DNA of 64,000 nt. Source: Brachynemurus nebulosus. Its lineage: Eukaryota > Arthropoda > Insecta > Neuroptera > Myrmeleontidae. Numbering within the stretch: the first letter of the stretch is position 1; each line of letters starts with the position of its first letter. Below, in pieces: positions 26,891-61,413 of the stretch. Under the pieces are notes generated by a model. The model was not told the DNA's origin, ran no database searches, and saw only the letters and a program-made list of their open reading frames with translations. The translations under genes were made by a program, and so were the position numbers. Location of the stretch: positions 1,684,001-1,748,000 of the forward strand of contig JAPWDM010000008.1 of the NCBI GenBank assembly GCA_035578155.1, given 5' to 3'.

Positions 26891-27534
26891 TAATTTTCAG
26901 TTTGTATTGTATAAGATAAATAATATAATGAATACCAATAAATAACTTTGCAATCAATAATGTTTTTGTGATTTTTAATATTTTTATCATTTTTCTATAC
27001 ATATTTATTATTTATATATATGCATAGACGGATATTTATAGCTTGAAAAAAAGTCATTATTGATTTGAAATTGTGCATGAAAAAAGTTTAAAAGGACGTT
27101 AGAAATCATTTTATTATTTCAAATTACTTAAAATTTAGATCATTTGTCAAATTTTTATCTAATTTCGATTTGTAACATAATTTTGGGGTTCGTACTATAA
27201 TTCTACGGCCCTGGTCATATAATATAGCTTTGAAAATCTGGTAACCCTGCTCCACAGTCACCTCTATGCTATCGAGATGCGAAACTGGTTTCTGAATTCT
27301 GTTACAATTACAAAAAAAATAAAACAATTAAATGATAATAATATAGAATTATATTTTTATGTGTTATCCGTCAATCAATGTTTACAGAAATTATCACACA
27401 GAGAGTGCATTTGTTACTGATCAATACTTGCTTGCAGTAGCATCTGTCGAATAGTCTTCATTTATTTGATCTTGTTCAAATTTAATTTTCGTATGTATTT
27501 TGGTTGCTTACAACACACCGGCATAATTTTAGTT
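26891..27534. other. intergenic region downstream of the 27.7-28.6 kb gene
   Basis: AT-rich with no gene. From about 27,240 it is homologous to 31,800-32,140 (TTTCTGAATTCTGT, then CTTGCTTGCAGTAGCATCTG at about 27,430), the flank of the paralogous gene. It includes a decayed exon-2 start at 27,465-27,500 (TTCGTATGTATTTTGG region). Confidence 0.5.
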
Positions 27535-27687
27535 TTATCTTTCTTTCAAACTATTATCATCTTGCGACAATTTAGTCGGTTCAAAAATTTTGTTGCCTGT
27601 TGATAACACTAAAATTTTCTGATGCACTTCATTTTTCGACACTTTAATTTCGAATGTACAATTAATTTCATGGACCGGTTCATTCGC
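27535..27687 (-). pseudogene. in-frame remnant of a family first exon after the stop codon
   Basis: Directly after the TAA of the zinc-finger gene, the same frame stays open for 50 codons and then ends in TAA. Its translation contains NEPVHEIN, TFEIKVSKNEVHQ and GNKIFEPTKLS, plainly a relative of the first-exon leader (DEPVHVIDHTVEIKV...ENKLFEPTKLS). The paralogue at 32,139-32,291 has the same arrangement. All 11 base differences I count between the two remnants change the amino acid, which argues against selection as protein. I read it as the stub of a neighbouring tandem gene fused by deletion. Confidence 0.65.
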
Positions 27688-28634
27688 TTAATATGACTTA
27701 AATTCTGTAATAACTTTATCACTGCTGTGAATTCTTTCATGTGTTTTTAAATGACCTAACTGAGTAAACGTTTTAGTACATATATTACACTTGTATGGTT
27801 TTTCACCACTGTGAATTCTGTCATGTGTTTTTAAATTGCTTGAAAAAGTAAATGTTTTAGTACATATTTTACATTTATAAGGTTTTTCACCACTGTGAAT
27901 TCTTTCATGTTTTTTTAAATCATTCGAACTAGTAAATTTTTTAGTACATATATTACACTGATATGGTTTTTCACCACTATGAGATCTTTTATGTGTTTTT
28001 AAATTTCCTTTTCGATTAAATGTTTTCGTGCATATATTACACTCGTATGGTTTTTCACCAGTGTGAGTTCTTTCATGTCTTTTGAAATCACCTGAAGTAC
28101 TAAATGTTTTAGTACATATATTACACTGATATGGTTTTTCACCACTATGAATTCTTTCATGTTTTTTTAAATTACCTGGATTATGAAACGTTTTAGTGCA
28201 TAAATTTAAACTTAGCTGATGATCATCATCAGTTTCGTCTTGTTTAATTTTAATTTCCGTATGTAAATCTGGCAAAGATTTACTCGGCTCCTAAAATGTG
28301 ATAATTAGTTATTTTCATTAAAATATCTGAATAATTTTCTTGTCTAATTTATAATGTAAATTTAGTAGCCACTTACCAGTTTTATATTTTGCTGTTGTAA
28401 GTCTGTATGATATTTTGTATCTGCCAAACTATTATTTTCTCGTGACAATTTAGTCGGTTCAAAAAGTTTATTTTCTGTGGGTGACACTAAATTGTTCTCA
28501 TGCACTCCAGGCACTGCACTTTTCTCCACTTTAATTTCAACTGTATGATCAATTACATGCACCGGTTCATCCACTTCATCTTTTTCCACTTTAATTTCCA
28601 ATTTAGGAAAATTTTCATGGATCGAACTCTCCAT
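27688..28634 (-). CDS. C2H2 zinc-finger protein, two exons, five intact fingers
   Basis: Exon 1 is 28,634-28,377 (86 codons, from ATG) and exon 2 is 28,290-27,688. The intron of 86 bp runs from GTAAGTGG to TTTTAG, phase 0. The 286-residue product has an acidic leader with repeated LEIKVEKDEVDE and VEIKVEKSAV, then TEIKIKQDE at the start of exon 2, all resembling sumoylation sites. The first finger has lost its first Cys (LNLCTKTFHNPGNLKKHERIH). Five normal fingers of the type YKCNICTKTFTxxxxLKTHERIHSGEKP follow, and the product ends in VITEFKSY. Presumably a nuclear DNA-binding regulator with unknown targets. Its paralogue at 32.3-34.0 kb has 15 fingers and an intact first one, so this copy has lost fingers. 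Confidence 0.75.
28276..28376 (-). other. short intron and exon junction of the five-finger gene
   Basis: The donor is CTG|GTAAGTGG and the acceptor CACATTTTAG|GAGCCG. The same sites and nearly the same intron sequence are in the paralogue (33,790-33,705). Exon 2 begins with Glu-Pro-Ser in both. Confidence 0.7.
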
Positions 28635-28744
28635 TTCTGGTTCCTATTTTATCACAAACAAAGTCTGTATTAAGAAATAATGATACTTATCGAAGGCTGT
28701 TTTCTGCGTTTTCTGACTGTTGTTTGCTTTTGTCACTTTTGTTA

Positions 28745-29566
28745 ACGGCGCTCAGTGTTGCCAGATTAATGCATCAAAATTCCCCCAATGCTAGTCAAAA
28801 TCATGTCAAAGTTGCTCTCCAAAAATGCATTTTGGAAAAAAAAAACCTTCAAAAAATGAGAAATTTTAATTTACGCACATGAAATACGTTTAGTGACGTC
28901 CGTGTAGTCCAAAAATAACCAATATTTTAGGTTGTGAACTTGTTGAAAAATGTCTTTCTTCAAAAGTAATACAGTTGAATAAGGGGTCAAACTAGAATGT
29001 CTACCAAACTGTGCCCACTGTAATCAATGGGTGACGTAACACAGCACACATACAATCACAACACACGATGTATGGACACGAATATACCAATGTGTTAGTA
29101 ATATATTTTGATGATGATATATGCAGTTCGCATACATTTACTATACATATGTATACTATGATGGCCAACGTAAGTTACCACCAGTCAACAATTAAAAATA
29201 AATTTATTTAAGATACCCCTTTATTTTGAGAAATTTTTTATTCAATAGAATTTTTATACTTAAATACGACACATTTCATATTTTTTCTGTTTAAATTTCA
29301 CAAGTTGATTAAAAAAACATGATTTTTATTTTGACGTGAACACCACGGCAGTCAGTAACAGACTAAAGTAGTAGTGGTGTAAATTGCTACTTATTGCAAC
29401 TTTAAGATTTCACTTTTTTTATGTTATGTAGGCTTTATATGTCTCATCTGTGCAGTTGAAGAACAAAAGAAAATATACCCCTGTCGCAGCATCTGCATAA
29501 CATCAAGATTGGTATATGTACAGGGTCTCTCATCTTCATAAGGCCAATAGCCCAATAGGGATTAGG
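28745..29566 (+). repeat. dispersed repeat, interrupted copy
   Basis: Copy of 55-375. It is interrupted after GTCTTTCTTCAA (about 28,962) and resumes at AGTTGAAGAACAAAAGAAAA (29,454). It begins just upstream of the five-finger zinc-finger gene, where homology with the flank of the 15-finger gene ends. Confidence 0.7.
28980..29452. mobile_element. insertion in the dispersed repeat, 8-bp TSD CAGTTGAA
   Basis: CAGTTGAA at 28,972-28,979 and at 29,453-29,460 flanks 473 bp that start TAAGGGGTCAAACTAG. Sequence with the same start motif lies at about 15,072 and, inverted, about 34,970. The 8-bp duplication fits a hAT-type insertion, although about ten extra bases (AAGTAATAC) on the left are unexplained. 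Confidence 0.5.
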
Positions 29567-29569
29567 CTA

Positions 29570-29917
29570 GTCGTCCTTTGGATGCGGAAACGTGCGATAT
29601 TTAATTGGGACGAATACGCATGAAAACGGACGAACGATCCAAACAGATGTGAAGCTATACATCCTCGTCCATTGAAAGCGTCTCGTCCGTCCGTTTCCGT
29701 GCGTATAATTGCGACGTGCGAACAGATCCAATTTTGTTTGGATTTTGTCGCGCGAAGAAGTCCGTTCCATCAAATTTTTATTTTTATTGAAATGAAACTG
29801 AAGATAAATTACAATTATAACTGTGTACCTTTACATATTACGTGCCATAAATTGTTTTTTACGTATTCTTATAGCATCTATAGCTTGAGAAAAAGAAAAT
29901 TAAAAAGAAAAATCATG
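29570..29917. other. GC-richer intergenic stretch, no gene
   Basis: Imperfect inverted words around GGACGAACGATCC, CGTCCGTCCG and CGTTTCCG suggest a diverged fold-back repeat at about 29,570-29,770. The 68- and 90-residue frames here show no domain. Confidence 0.35.
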
Positions 29918-30768
<851 letters not shown>

Positions 30769-30779
30769 TTCATATTACC

Positions 30780-31790
30780 ACCAAAAATGTTGCATTTGCG
30801 CAAAACGAACAAAATACTTCCAAATCTGCACCGTGATGTTGGGACGTTTTTTTCATATCCTTTTGGCTATATATGTATACTATATATATGATGTAAATAG
30901 ATTTGAAGTATCAAGAAGTTAGCGTAATATGGACATTCTTAACCCCTTCACGCACATAAGCGTAGAGAGAGTAAAAAAAAAAAATGTTATATTTAAAACT
31001 GTTTATTAGGGCCTATTTAAACATATAAATGACAAATTATAATTACCTAATATATTTTTATATAAATTTGGAGCATGGGACAAATATGTCCCAGTTTCAG
31101 TAAATAGTACAAATTACGGACGTATAAAAAATTTTAAGTGATTAAAATTTTCTACTTTACTTATTTTATTATAATTTACTTATTAAGATTGATAATTTTT
31201 TATTGCAATAATTTATAACGCACAAAAATTTTTAAAAAAAATTCAAACTAAAAATTAATAACGGTCAACCTTGCAACTTTGTACCAAAGCTTTTTTGAAA
31301 ATTGATAGATTATTGCGTTGCCAATGCACGAAATTATTAAAACTACTCTAGAAGAATAGCAATATAAACTTACAAATGTTTTAAATCGTACCAGTATTGC
31401 GTAAAACGTAAATATAAATTGGGGACAACTATGTCCCATATCCCTTAAGAGGATAACCCCAATTTTTGATAATTTAAAAATCATTTCAAAAATCTTATAA
31501 AATTGTTTTTTAAATAAATACGAAGAATTTATTCAGCTTAATTTTAAATCAATATCAAATGGATATAAAGCGACTCCGAGAATTAAATTTGAAAAATCCT
31601 GCATTTTTCAAATAGCCACAAGGAAAACCAAGTAAACTAAATAAATTTTATTAATATTGCCATTTGTTCTTTATGATATAACAATAAAACTATTTAAACT
31701 ACCGCTTTGGTACACAAGCAACACTAATTCCCTCTTATTTTCAAACAACTTTTTCTACAGACCATGAAACAAACTTGGCCGACTGGCAGT
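30780..31790. other. AT-rich intergenic region
   Basis: TTAACCCCTTCACGCACATA at 30,949 looks like a piggyBac-type end next to TTAA, but no matching right end was found. GGGACAAATATGTCCCAG (31,079) and GGGGACAACTATGTCCCATA (31,423) are related words about 345 bp apart. The 78-residue minus-strand frame at 31,248 has no recognisable domain. Confidence 0.4.
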
Positions 31791-32012
31791 AGTTATTTTT
31801 TTCACCACTAGTTCGCTATAGAGATAGCAAGTTGGTTTCTGAATTCTGTGACGATTACAAAAGAATAAAACAATTTAATGATAATAATATAGAATTATAT
31901 TTTTATGTGTTATTATCCGTCTATAAATGTTTACAGAGATCATCACACAGAGAGTGTATTTGTTACTGATCAATACTTGCTTGCAGTAGCATCTGTCGAA
32001 TAGTCTTCATTT

Positions 32013-32100
32013 ATTTAATCTTGTTCAATTTGAATTTTCGTATGTATAAAATTGTATAAATCTATCAAAGATTCACTCCACTCCTAAAATTTAATATTAC
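32013..32100 (-). pseudogene. remnant of a zinc-finger exon 2 start
   Basis: On the minus strand, AATTTTAG|GAGTGGAGTG resembles the family exon-2 acceptor. The translation ESLIDLYNFIHTKIQIEQD, followed by a stop, resembles ESLPDLNSLHTEIKIEEDE of the 15-finger gene. Together with the first-exon remnant at 32,139-32,291 it represents the beginning of another family member with its intron. Confidence 0.6.
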
Positions 32101-32138
32101 AAGTATTTTGGTTACAACACACCGGCATAATTTTAGTT

Positions 32139-32291
32139 TTATCTTTCTTTCAAACTATTATTTTCTTGCAACAATTTAGTCGGTTCAAAAAGTTTGTTGT
32201 CTGTTGATAACACTAAATTGTTCTCATGCACTTCATTTTTCGTCACTTTAATTTCGAATGTAGAATTAATTTCATGGACCGGTTCATTCAC
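32139..32291 (-). pseudogene. in-frame remnant of a family first exon after the stop codon
   Basis: The codon after the gene's TAA is GTG, and the frame stays open for 50 codons to the next TAA. The translation includes VNEPVHEIN, TFEIKVTKNEVHENNLVLST and NKLFEPTKLLQENNSL, about as close to the first-exon leader as the two genes are to each other. It is matched by 27,535-27,687 beside the sister gene, so the fusion predates duplication of the locus. Stop-codon readthrough is conceivable but not favoured. Confidence 0.65.
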
Positions 32292-34048
32292 TTAATATGA
32301 CTTAAATTCTGTAATAACTTTATCACTGCTGTGAATTCTTTCATGTTTTTTTAAATTACTTGAAGTAGTAAATTTTTTAGTACATATATTACACTTGTAT
32401 GGTTTTTTACCGCTATGGATTCTGTTATGTCTTTTAAAACCACTTGAATCAGTAAAAGTTTTAGTACATATATTACACTTGTATGGTTTTTCACCACTAT
32501 GAGATCTTTCATGTGTTTTTAAATGACCTAATTGAGTAAAAGTTTTAATACATATATTACACTTGTATGGTTTTTCACCACTATGAGATCTTTCATGTGT
32601 TTTTAAATTAATTAACTGAGTAAATGTTTTAGTACATATATTACACTTGTATGGTTTTTCACCACTATGAGATCTTTCATGTGTTTTTAAATTAATTAAC
32701 TGAGTAAATGTTTTAGTACATATATTACACTTGTATGGTTTTTCACCACTATGACATCTTTCATGTGTTTTTAAATGACCTAATTGAGTAAATGTTTTAG
32801 TACATATATTACACTTGTAAGGTTTTTCACCACTGTGAATTCTTTCATGTATTTTTAAATGACTTGAATCAGTAAATGTTTTAGTACATATATTACACTT
32901 GTATGGCTTCACACCACTGTGAATTCTTTCATGTTGTTTTAATTCACTTGAAGTAGTAAATGTTTTAGTACATATATTACACTTGTATGGTTTTTCACCA
33001 ATATGAGATCTTTCATGTGTTTTTAAATTACCTAATTGAGTAAATGTTTTAGTACATATATTACACTTGTATGGTTTTTCACCACTGTGAATTCTTTCAT
33101 GTGCTTTTAAAACTTGTAAATAAGTAAACGTTTTAAAACATATATTACACTTATATGGTTTTTTACCACTGTGACTTCTTTCATGTATTTTTAAATTACT
33201 TGAAGTAGTAAATGTTTTAGTACATATTTTACATTCATGTGGTTCCTCACCACTGTGAATTCTTTCATGTATTTTTAATTCACTTGAAGTAGTAAATGTT
33301 TTAGTACATATGTTACACTTGTATGGTTTTTCACCACTGTGAAATCTTTCATGTGTTTTTAAATGACTTAACTGAGTAAATATTTTAGTACATATATTAC
33401 ACTTGTATGGTTTCACACCACTGTGAATTCTTTCATGTATTTTTAATTCACCTGAAGTAGTAAACGTTTTAGTACATATATTACACTTGTATGGTTTTTC
33501 ACCACTGTGAATTTTTACATGTCTTTTTAAATTACTTGAATTATGAAATGTTTTAGTACATGTATCACATTGAAATAGTTTTTTACCAACACATGTAGTT
33601 TCATATTTTGTTAAATCTAGCTGATAATCTTCATCTATTTCATCTTCTTCAATTTTGATTTCTGTATGTAAACTGTTTAAATCTGGCAAAGATTCACTCG
33701 GCTCCTAAAATGTGATAATTAGTTATTTTCATTAAAATGTCTGCATAATTTTCTTCTCTAATTTATAATGCAAATTTAGTAGCCACTTACCAGTTTTATA
33801 TTTTGCTGTTGTAAGTCTGTATGGTATTTTATATCTGCCAAACTATTATTTTCTCGTGACAATTTAGTCGGTTCAAAAAGTTTATTTTCCGTTGATAACA
33901 CTAAATTGTTCTCATGCACTTCAGTCACTGCACTTTTCTCCACTTTAATTTCAACTGTATGATCAATTACATGCGCCATTTCGTTCACTTCATCTTTCTC
34001 CACTTTAATTTCCAATGTATGAAAACTATCACACACCGATTTCTCCAT
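32292..34048 (-). CDS. C2H2 zinc-finger protein, two exons, 15 fingers
   Basis: Exon 1 is 34,048-33,791 (86 codons) and exon 2 is 33,704-32,292, with an 86-bp GT-AG intron in phase 0. The 556-residue product has an acidic leader with LEIKVEKDEVNE and VEIKVEKSAV, then TEIKIEEDEIDED. From residue 130 there are fifteen fingers of 28 residues of the form YKCNICTKTFTxxxxLKxHERIHSGEKP, all with the C2H2 ligands. The linkers use HSGEKP rather than HTGEKP, and the finger 7-8 linker is HIGEKP. Fingers 11 and 12 are identical and 13 is very similar, so the array has grown by recent tandem copying. Fingertip residues are repetitive (TQLxxLK, TTSSxLK), suggesting a repetitive target site. It ends in VITEFKSY, as in the sister gene. 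Likely a nuclear regulator; target unknown. Confidence 0.85.
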
Positions 34049-34295
34049 TTTTGGTTTCTATTTTATCACAAAGTCTGTATAAGAAATAATGATACTTATC
34101 GACAGCTGTTTTTTTTTATTTTTGTTTGCTTTTGTCACCGACGTTAAGGTTTTAGTTGCTTTGCTGTTACGCCTTTGGCCCATGGCCCCTATGGCTATGT
34201 ATGTATGACATTAACAAAACAACAAAAACAACCAATGGGATCATTATTATTTTTTATACTTTACTTCCGATCGTTCCTGTACCCCATAGAACATA
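34049..34295. other. upstream flank of the 15-finger gene
   Basis: The first ~95 bp (TTTTATCACAAAGTCTGTAT, AATAATGATACTTATCGACA) match the flank of the five-finger gene at 28,645-28,740, so the duplication includes some promoter DNA. Homology ends at about GCTTTTGTCAC in both. No core promoter motif is identified. Confidence 0.4.
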
Positions 34296-34664
34296 GAAAC
34301 CATAGAGTAATAGAGACAACATATCTATGCCTACACTACTGGAACCAGTGTAACATGTAAGAGATAGACAATATGTTGTATACACACACTGGGTTTACAT
34401 TGTATTAGTGGGATTTTGTGTATTTGTGTGAGTAACGCAGATAGTAGGGGGCGGTCACGTGGCTCAGACACCACACGCATGTACTAGGGGATGTAACCGA
34501 TGTAACAATACCAACAACAATCAAGTCCATTATCGTGTGGTTGATATTCAATCATCGACTGCTACTGACAAACTGACAACTAAGAAGCCTAATGAGCACA
34601 GAAGGACACACTCGTGATTTCAGAAAAGAGATAGATGCGGCGTCTCTGTCCTCTGTGATAGAAA
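34296..34664 (+). repeat. dispersed repeat shared with 7,397-7,743
   Basis: The ~345-370 bp from about TAGAGTAATAGAGACAACAT to GTCTCTGTCCTCTGTGAT are nearly identical to the block inside the 7,160-8,103 element. The words ACACTACTGGAACCAGTGTA and AACATATCTATG also occur, in the other orientation, in the 35.3-35.9 kb tandem repeat. Confidence 0.75.
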
Positions 34665-34674
34665 CCAACTAATA

Positions 34675-35270
34675 TTAAAAACGTGTAATTGGTGCGGAGT
34701 CATTTGGAGTTGTGTCACAGCTTGAGGCATTAGTCACTCCGTGTCCGCCGTCGAACCCACAGTGCATTATATTTACACTGTTACCATTGTTGGTTAAACA
34801 CGTTGAGCAGCTCTCTCTGGTAATACGTGTATTGTGGTTGTGTGCGTAAATACGCACACTACTAAAAAACACCAAACTAATACACTGCAAACAGTGTGTA
34901 TTTACACAAATAGAGTGGGGAGATTTACGTCATAAATTCATTACAAGTGGAACAGAGACATAGACAATCTAGTTAGACCCCTTGCTGTACCCAGAGTACA
35001 GAGGTACAGCAACTATTTCTATCATGGAATCTGTAGTATGCACTTCTGTGCACATTAGACTACTTAGTAGTCACTCTTTCAGTAGCAGTCGCTGAGTGTA
35101 GGTCAGTCACAAGACAATGGATTTGACTGTTGTTAGCATTGTAGAACCTCCACGCGTAGCGTTGTGGTATCACACATATGTATGCAAAGCAGGGTCACGT
35201 GACGGCCACCACCATCTTCGACTACTCACACAAACACAGTTTACCGCATAAATACAAAGTAAACAACGTG
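34675..35270. repeat. dispersed repeat region
   Basis: It contains TACACTGCAAACAGTGTG (34,880), ACAATCTAGTTAGACCCCTT (34,965) and CAGAGTACAGAGG (34,990), words shared with 14.4-16.9 kb. The 71-residue minus-strand frame at 34,675 has no domain. No gene is seen. Confidence 0.45.
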
Positions 35271-35274
35271 CACG

Positions 35275-35890
35275 TATATAACATATTTTCTATCTCTTAC
35301 TGCTTACACTGGTTCCAGTAGTATAGAAATAGATATGTTGTCTCTAGTGCTCTGTGTTCCTGTACCTCCAGAAAAAGGTGACAAGTGGGTGACAAGGTCA
35401 CTTATGTCACAGAGAAGCACTAGGTCCACTTAGTGATGCTACTAGTGATTTTATCATTCATGAATCTGTATAATTTAGCGTATATATTTTATATCTCTTA
35501 CTGCTTACACTGGTTCCATCCAGTAGTATAGAAATAGATACATTGTCTCTAGTGCTCTGTGTTCCTGTACCTCCAGAAAAAGGTGACAAGTGGGTGACAA
35601 GGTCACTTATGTCACAGAGAAGCACTAGGTCCACTTAGTGATGCTACTAGTGATTTTATCATTCATGAATCTGTATAATTTAGCGTATATATTTTCTATC
35701 TCTTACTGCTTACACTGGTTCCATCCAGTAGTATAGAAATAGATATATTGTCTCTAGTGCTCTGTGTTCCTGTACCTCCAGAAAAAGGTGACAAGTGGGT
35801 GACAAGGTCACTTATGTCACAGAGAAGCACTAGGTCCACTTAGTGATGCTACTAGTGATTTTATCATTCATGAATCTGTATAATTTAAGA
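35275..35890. repeat. 204-205 bp tandem repeat, about 3 copies
   Basis: GTTCCTGTACCTCCAGAAAA recurs at about 35,357, 35,561 and 35,766. Units also share ACAAGTGGGTGACAAGGTCA, CACTTAGTGATGCTACTAGT and CATTCATGAATCTGTATAAT. They are almost identical, indicating recent amplification. The first unit has one 4-bp difference (CCAGTAG versus CCATCCAGTAG). Confidence 0.85.
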
Positions 35891-36568
35891 TAAAATATGA
35901 ACCTTTGACCTTAATTTTTATTTGATTCAAATTAAATTTATTATCTACTTACATTTGTATAATATTTATAATTCATCCTATTTAATAAGTAAGAATGTTA
36001 AATGAAATTATGTATATAAGTAATCAGTAAGGTGCCCAGTAATTTTTTTAAGTGCGGCCCTGTATACTAAGAGATAAACAATTAGAAACATTAGGGACTT
36101 ATATTTTAGTTTTTACAGAACACTACATTTTCGTAAATTATCATTGAAAAATACGTGGTATTGTCATTTAAGTTAATGTTTTTGTGTTTAACCTAATAAA
36201 AAAATTAATGTTTATTATTAAATTTATTAAATAAAATTCGTATGAATGTTTTAAAAAATTTGTAATTGCATTAATTTTAATGATTTTAATTGCTCTATGA
36301 TTTTAATACTTCCCAAAACACATCTAAAACATGTATGATTTAGCTAGGGAATTACTAACATACAAAATGTTACTATATTTAGATTATTTAGGTGTTTAGT
36401 GTGTCTAGCATGTGTTAGCGTGTCTAGGGTGTCTAGTATGTAAATTATTAGGTTGTTATCTTGCGGTGTTTAGAGAGAATTTATCGGAAAATTGTAAAAG
36501 GGGAAACACCGTACCTGAAAACACAATTTAATCAATAATTATTGCGTTGTATACATTTTATTCCAAAA
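35891..36568. other. region upstream of the MRH-receptor gene
   Basis: AT-rich, with short imperfect repeats of GTGTCTAG at about 36,395-36,440. The promoter and 5' UTR should lie here. I cannot place a TATA box or initiator with confidence. Confidence 0.35.
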
Positions 36569-58376
<21,808 letters not shown>

Positions 58377-58799
58377 GTAAGTGATTTTGAACTTTACATT
58401 TTAACAGTTTAAGGTTAAGGAATTTAAGAATTTAAGTGCATGTTGGACACGCATTGTCAGTATTCTGTAGGATAGGACATCTCTTACGAGAATAAACGAT
58501 TATATTCGTGCAGTAATGTCAGGAATTATAAAAAATTTGGCAATTTTTTGGGTGAAACGATACTTTTTGTTGATTCGATAGAAGTCGACAACACGCATAG
58601 ACGAACGTTCTTTTTTAATTTGAATATTACTGTGCGCAAATGTATTATTTTTGGTACGGAAACATTGGGAAACAAAATAAAATTTATAGAAAAAAATTAC
58701 AGTATATTTAAAATAATTTCTTAACAATTATATAACAAAAATAATTTTTCAAATTAAGTCTAAATGTCACTTATTTTAAAATTACCCAAATCAAAATTT
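58377..58799. other. downstream of exon 10, no exon found
   Basis: AT-rich. The next exon of the MRH receptor was expected (closing Cys of repeat 7) but no acceptor followed by a Cys-containing frame with MRH character was recognised. The 75-residue minus-strand frame is not gene-like. Confidence 0.4.
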
Positions 58800-58992
58800 G
58801 GACACAGTATATTGGCGACGGAAAGAATCATAGTCGCGCCTCTGGTGGTAAAATTAGAACTATTAGCATAGAAATATGTATTATATAAATAGCTTTTATA
58901 TCACCAATTAAACGTACACGTATATTTTTACTTGATACTAATTTTAAATTTACCACCAGAGGCGCGAGTGAGAATCTTCATGCCGCCAATAG
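58800..58992. mobile_element. short TIR element
   Basis: ATTGGCGACGGAAAGAATCA with CGCGCCTCTGGTGGTAAA (58,837) faces TTTACCACCAGAGGCGCGAG and ATTCTC...GCCGCCAAT (about 58,950-58,990). A third related block with AAGCCTCTGGTAATGTAACT is at 59,142. Confidence 0.55.
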
Positions 58993-59254
58993 AGATCATT
59001 TATTTTTTCTGAAATCAAAAATCTCATCTTTTTATTTTGACTACGATACAAGACAAGGAAGAAATCAGTACTAAAGATGAACGTGTTAAAAGTTAAAAAA
59101 AATTTTTCCCTATAATCGGCGACGCAAAAATTCTCACTCAAGCCTCTGGTAATGTAACTTGAAGTTGTAATATGAACATAATTTATATAATACGTATTTT
59201 CATAGCCACTTAGACATATACGTACATATTCTACCTGACACAACTTTTAATTTC

Positions 59255-60178
<924 letters not shown>

Positions 60179-61413
60179 TATGAAATATTATAAAATGTCA
60201 ACTCTACAATTGGATTTTTCTTTATTTTTTAATCTTAGTAAAAATTAAACAAATTGGAATGTCAAACGTCAGTGAAAAATAAATTGCAGCGCACTTATCT
60301 ATCTTAAAATAATAATGATATGCACATGATCTTTCTTAATATTTTCAGTTGGCGCCATTTTGATTTTCAAAAAATCGAACTAAAATAGCATTACAATCAC
60401 AGACTAGTGAACATATTATATATTATATTATATAGACATATAATATAAATGTGTAACTGAAGCAGTCACATACGACAAAGTTCCGACCTTAATAGCATTC
60501 TGTTATATAGTAATTGATTTGTATCCGTAGTTACGCTTTCAAATAATTACTGTCAAAATATAATCTACATATACATATAATAAAACTGTAAATCTGTCTC
60601 TGTCTGTCTGTCTGTCTGTCTGTTCACGCATCACGTAAAAACTACTGGACGGATTTTAATGAAATTTGGTGTGATGATAACTTATTACCTGGGTCAACAT
60701 ATAAGATACTTTTTATTCCGGGAAAATGTCTCATTCCCACGGGAAAATGGAAAAACAATTTTGAGCATCTACACACATTACGCCAATTTAGATATTTCAT
60801 AAAAAATTTCATAACTATAGTAACAAAAATTGTAAATAAATTTTGTAGTTTGGAAATTTTTCTGAATTTTAAATCAAAAAAATGTTGCTAATTGTGTACC
60901 GAAAAATACAATAAATACACAATTGTCAATTTGGAGACAATTTAATGCATTTTGTGTTGCAAAAAACTACAAATAGGAAAAAGAAACTACTCAACGTTTC
61001 GCGTGAACAACGTCACGGGTACGGCTAGTATGAAATATTATAAAATGTCAACCCTACAATTGGATTTTTTTTTTATTTTTTAATCTTAGTAAAAATTGAA
61101 CAAATTGGAATGTCAAACGTCAATGAAAAATAAATTGCACGCACACTTATCTATCTTAAAATAATAATGATATGCACATGATCTTTCTTAATATTTTCAG
61201 TTGGCGCCATTTTGATTTTCAAAAAATCGAACTAAAATAGGATTACAATCATAGACCAGTGAACATATTATATATTATATAGACATATAATATAAATGTG
61301 TAATTGAAACAGTCACATACGACCAAGTTCCGACCTTAATAGCATTCTGTTATATAGTAATTGATTTGTATCCGTAGTTACGCTTTCAAATAATTATTGT
61401 CAAAATATAATAT
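60179..61413 (+). repeat. 385-bp direct duplication with insertion between copies
   Basis: 60,179-60,563 and 61,029-61,413 are nearly identical (TATGAAATATTATAAAATGT at the start, TATAGTAATTGATTTGTATC near the end). The first copy has a few extra ATTATAT units near 60,420. The 465 bp between them is a Helitron-like element. Confidence 0.8.
60564..61028 (+). mobile_element. Helitron-like non-autonomous element
   Basis: It starts with TC (TCTACATATACATATAATAA) after an A, ends with CTAG before a T, and has no target duplication. Near the 5' end is a (TCTG)n run followed by AAAACTACTGGACGGATTTT. The 3' end has GCGTGAACAACGTCACGGGT just before CGGCTAG. These are hallmarks of insect Helitron-type non-autonomous elements. 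A similar TCTGTCCGTC run with a sensitive-site-like repeat is at 39,056. Confidence 0.6.
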
